A DNA stretch of 8,243 bases from NCBI GenBank assembly GCA_047971145.1, contig JBKDZL010000104.1:1-8243 (forward strand), read 5' to 3'. This stretch comes from JBKDZL01 sp047971145. Its GTDB lineage: Bacteria > Bacillota_I > Bacilli_A > Erysipelotrichales > Erysipelotrichaceae. Both the position numbers and the translations under genes were made by a program. Numbering within the stretch: the first letter of the stretch is position 1; every line of letters begins with the position of its first letter. Below the pieces are notes generated by a model that was given only the letters and a program-made list of their open reading frames with translations, searched no databases and was not told the DNA's origin. Below are positions 6,183 through 8,243 of the stretch, one piece after another.

Positions 6183-7732
6183 TATTTTGCGACATCTTGA
6201 GCTCTAGTTTCTCTAATCACTGTAACTTTTATTTGACCAGGATAAGTCATATCAGATTCAATTTTTTCTCTGATTTCTCTTGCCACTCTATGGCAACCTA
6301 AATCATCTAATTCACCAGGTAAAACCATAACTCTGATTTCTCTTCCTGCTTGAATTGCGTATGACTTATCAACACCTTTGAAGCCATTAGCTATTTCTTC
6401 TAATTGTTCTAAGCGATTGATATAGTTTTGCATAGATTCGTATCTAGCACCAGGTCTAGCAGCACTTAAAGTATCAGCAGCAATAATCAAATTAGAATAT
6501 GCACTTGTTACTTCACTATCACCATGATGTGATTCAATAGCGTTAATAACCTCAGCTCTTTCTCCATGTTTTTTACATACTTTAGCTCCCAATTCAACAT
6601 GTGAGCCATCTACTTCAAAATCAATAGCTTTACCAATATCATGTAATAATCCAGCACGCTTAGCAACAGCTTGTTTCAAGCCTAACTCCGCAGCCATAAT
6701 ACCAGCAAAATAGGCAACTTCAATAGAATGTTGAAGAGCATTTTGACCATAACTATAGCGATATTTTAATCTACCTATCAATCTAATTAGTTCTTTGTCA
6801 ATTTTACCAATACCTAATTCAAATACAGCTTTTTCACCAGCTTTATACATAATATCATTAATTTCTTTTTTGGTTCTATTAACAACTTCTTCAATACGAC
6901 CTGGCTGAATTCTGCCATCTTTAACTAAAGTTTCTAAAGCAATTCTTGCTACTTCTCTTCTGATTGGATCAAAACAAGAAATGGTAATAACCTCCGGTGT
7001 ATCATCAATAATCAAATCAACTCCAGTAGCTTGCTCAATTGCCCTAATATTACGTCCCTCACGACCGATAATTCTACCTTTCATTTCATCACTTGGTAAA
7101 TTAACTACAGAGACCGTCTTGTCCGATACCTCATCATTAGAATATCTTTCGATCGCCTGAGCAATGATTTCTCTTGAAGTATCAGCAGCTTTTACTTTTG
7201 CCTCTTCTTCTTGCTCCTTAATGTATGCCATCATTTCATTTTTTGTTTTTGACTCTACCTCGGCAAACAATTCGGCTTTCGCTTCACTTTGTGAGTAATT
7301 AGAAATTCTCTCTAGCGCAATAATTTTTTCTTCTAATTTAACATTTAACTCTTTTTCTGTTTGTTCTAAGTTTTGTAATTTTTGTTCAGCTCTATTAGCT
7401 TTATCTTCTAATTGTTTTTCTTTACTTGTTAAGTTCTCATCACGAAAATTCAAAGTATCTTCCCTACGTGATAGCTTTAATTCGATATCAGATTGTTCTT
7501 GTTTTTTCTCTTTAATATCTTTTTCAGCTTCTAAACGAAGTTCATGAGCTTGTTGCTTACCATCTAAAACTGCTTGACGGACAATATTGTCCGCATCAAT
7601 TTTGGCTTCTTTTACTAACGCTTCCCCTTTTGCTTGATCGGTATTTAAGCCAATTCGCGAAAAGATTAACATTACTGCAACCCCAATACATATCCCAGAT
7701 ATAACAGAAAATATAATGAATAAAAACTCCAT
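6182..7732 (-). CDS. rny: Ribonuclease Y (membrane-anchored KH/HD endoribonuclease)
   Basis: RNase Y starts decay of many mRNAs in Gram-positive bacteria and is held at the membrane by its N-terminus. The 516 residues compare with about 520 in Bacillus. Order of parts: one membrane helix (about 3-25), a long charged coiled coil (about 33-190, rich in E, K, Q), a KH RNA-binding domain with MKGRIIGREGRNIRAIE (217-233), and an HD hydrolase domain with QHSIEVAYFAG (334-344), LLHDIGKAIDFEVDGSH (362-378) and IESHHGD (399-405). The HD pair H364-D365 is intact, and the C-terminal segment ending in IKVTVIRETRA is typical. A GAAGGAG Shine-Dalgarno lies about 11 nt before the ATG. The gene follows the recA terminator and has its own likely promoter. 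It overlaps ymdB by one base (TAATG). Confidence 0.98.
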   Translation of the reverse strand: MEFLFIIFSVISGICIGVAVMLIFSRIGLNTDQAKGEALVKEAKIDADNIVRQAVLDGKQQAHELRLEAEKDIKEKKQEQSDIELKLSRREDTLNFRDENLTSKEKQLEDKANRAEQKLQNLEQTEKELNVKLEEKIIALERISNYSQSEAKAELFAEVESKTKNEMMAYIKEQEEEAKVKAADTSREIIAQAIERYSNDEVSDKTVSVVNLPSDEMKGRIIGREGRNIRAIEQATGVDLIIDDTPEVITISCFDPIRREVARIALETLVKDGRIQPGRIEEVVNRTKKEINDIMYKAGEKAVFELGIGKIDKELIRLIGRLKYRYSYGQNALQHSIEVAYFAGIMAAELGLKQAVAKRAGLLHDIGKAIDFEVDGSHVELGAKVCKKHGERAEVINAIESHHGDSEVTSAYSNLIIAADTLSAARPGARYESMQNYINRLEQLEEIANGFKGVDKSYAIQAGREIRVMVLPGELDDLGCHRVAREIREKIESDMTYPGQIKVTVIRETRAQDVAK

Positions 7733-7783
7733 AAGTATATTTTCTCCTTCTTTGATAATTTGATAGCTGTACCTATCTGTTTT

Positions 7784-7813
7784 ATTTTAACATTTAAGTA
7801 GTATTATTGGCAA
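7784..7813 (-). promoter_or_regulatory. rny-ymdB promoter
   Basis: On the minus strand TTGCCA (7813-7808) and TAAAAT (7789-7784) each match 5 of 6 consensus bases with an 18-bp spacer. They lie just after the recA terminator and about 50 nt before the rny ATG. A 17-bp spacer with TTAAAA is a weaker alternative. Transcription would start near 7777. Confidence 0.6.
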
Positions 7814-7816
7814 GGT

Positions 7817-7854
7817 AAAAACTAAAAAGACAGCAGATTATTCTTCGCTGTCTT
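7817..7854 (-). terminator. Rho-independent terminator of recA, overlapping its 3' end
   Basis: The minus strand shows a perfect 8-bp stem (AAGACAGC at 7854-7847, GCTGTCTT at 7834-7827) with a 12-nt loop, followed by TTTAGTTTTT. The 5' arm lies within the last recA codons and the recA stop codon falls in the loop. The rny promoter begins 3 nt beyond the T-tract. Confidence 0.85.
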
Positions 7855-8243
7855 CATTTTTACTGTTTTGTAATATTTTTTTTCTAATTAAATCTTCAAG
7901 TTCAACTTCAAGCTCTGGATTATTCTCTAGATATTTCTTAACTGCTTCTTTTCCTTGACCTATTTTTTCATCTTTATATGAATACCAAGAACCAGCTTTA
8001 TTAACAATATCATACTCAACAGCTAAATCGATGATTTCTGCCAAATGAGAAATACCTTGTCCATACATCATTTCTACTTGCGCAATTTTAAAAGGTGGAG
8101 CCACTTTATTTTTAACTACCTTAATATTTACTTTGTTACCGATCATATCAGTACCATTTATATTATCTTCTGATCTTCTAACATCTAATCGTACAGATTA
8201 ATAAAATTTTAAAGATCTGCCACCTGGAGTAGTTTCAGGATTA
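7838..8243 (-). pseudogene. recA: recA 3' portion interrupted by an in-frame TAA (recombinase A, 5' end outside window)
   Basis: RecA is the ATP-dependent strand-exchange protein of homologous recombination and the trigger of the SOS response. Reading the minus strand from the window edge gives NPETTPGGRSLKFY, then TAA at 8200-8198, then SVRLDVRR in the same frame, MIGN, IKVVKNKVAPPFK, MYGQGIS, GSWYSYKDEKIGQGK and an acidic tail ending EDSEE. Everything but the stop matches RecA, and no frameshift is needed. Most RecA proteins have Ser or Ala at the stop position (KFYSSVR or KFYASVR), so one TCA-to-TAA change would explain it. The product would end just after the L2 loop region, losing the last core strands and the C-terminal domain. 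An ATG at 8146 leaves a 102-codon open frame, but no Shine-Dalgarno precedes it. Alternatives are a sequencing error, or a real gene read through the codon. TAA ends several neighbouring genes, so a changed code is unlikely. Confidence 0.85.

Noticed and set aside
7838..8146. The 102-codon frame from the ATG at 8146 as an independent small gene
   Set aside because: It is the C-terminal part of RecA, with clear RecA codons continuing upstream, and its ATG has no ribosome binding site.
8198..8200. TAA reassigned to an amino acid, explaining the recA stop
   Set aside because: TAA ends rny, ymdB, mraZ and rsmH at the family-expected C-termini, so it functions as a stop in this genome.
1..8243. 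A new defence, mobile or biosynthetic system hidden among the genes
   Set aside because: Nearly every base is accounted for by conserved housekeeping genes and their control sites. No transposase, integrase, toxin-antitoxin pair, tRNA, rRNA or unexplained long open frame was found.

Overview
The window is AT-rich, and every gene in it lies on the minus strand, so transcription runs from high to low coordinates. The genes are ordinary bacterial housekeeping and cell-division genes of a low-GC Gram-positive type (Bacillota). The evidence is the recA / RNase Y / YmdB group, the DUF177-rpmF pair, and a dcw (division and cell wall) cluster start in the order mraZ-rsmH-ftsL-PBP-mraY, with one PASTA-bearing class B penicillin-binding protein as in cocci. 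MraY and the PBP show that the cell makes peptidoglycan, so it is not a wall-less mollicute. Close spacing suggests a compact genome, perhaps Erysipelotrichia-like or another small-genome bacillotal lineage. That placement is inference.

Layout, read in the direction of transcription. (1) 8243-7838: the 3' part of recA, entering from the window edge and carrying an in-frame TAA, then a hairpin terminator that overlaps its 3' end. (2) 7813-5406: a promoter, then rny (RNase Y) and ymdB (phosphodiesterase), joined by a TAATG overlap. (3) 5371-4573: a near-consensus promoter, yceD (DUF177), rpmF (ribosomal protein L32) and a strong terminator. (4) 4565-1: the mraZ promoter with a four-box, 10-bp-period repeat that is very probably the MraZ operator, then mraZ, rsmH, ftsL, a class B PBP with two PASTA domains, and mraY, which runs off the window. 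The last five genes are separated by 8 nt at most or overlap, so they form one operon.

The dcw genes work together. MraZ sets expression of the operon, RsmH methylates 16S rRNA, FtsL scaffolds the septum, the PBP cross-links septal peptidoglycan, and MraY makes lipid I. RNase Y starts mRNA decay. DUF177 and L32 belong to large-subunit rRNA and ribosome biogenesis.

I found no wholly new system. The points most worth checking are the nonsense codon in an otherwise well-conserved recA, and the MraZ operator architecture, whose last box also appears to serve as the mraZ ribosome binding site. No gene-free stretch exceeds 300 bases; the longest are about 150 nt (4494-4642), 105 nt (7733-7837) and 87 nt (5319-5405), and all are annotated below.
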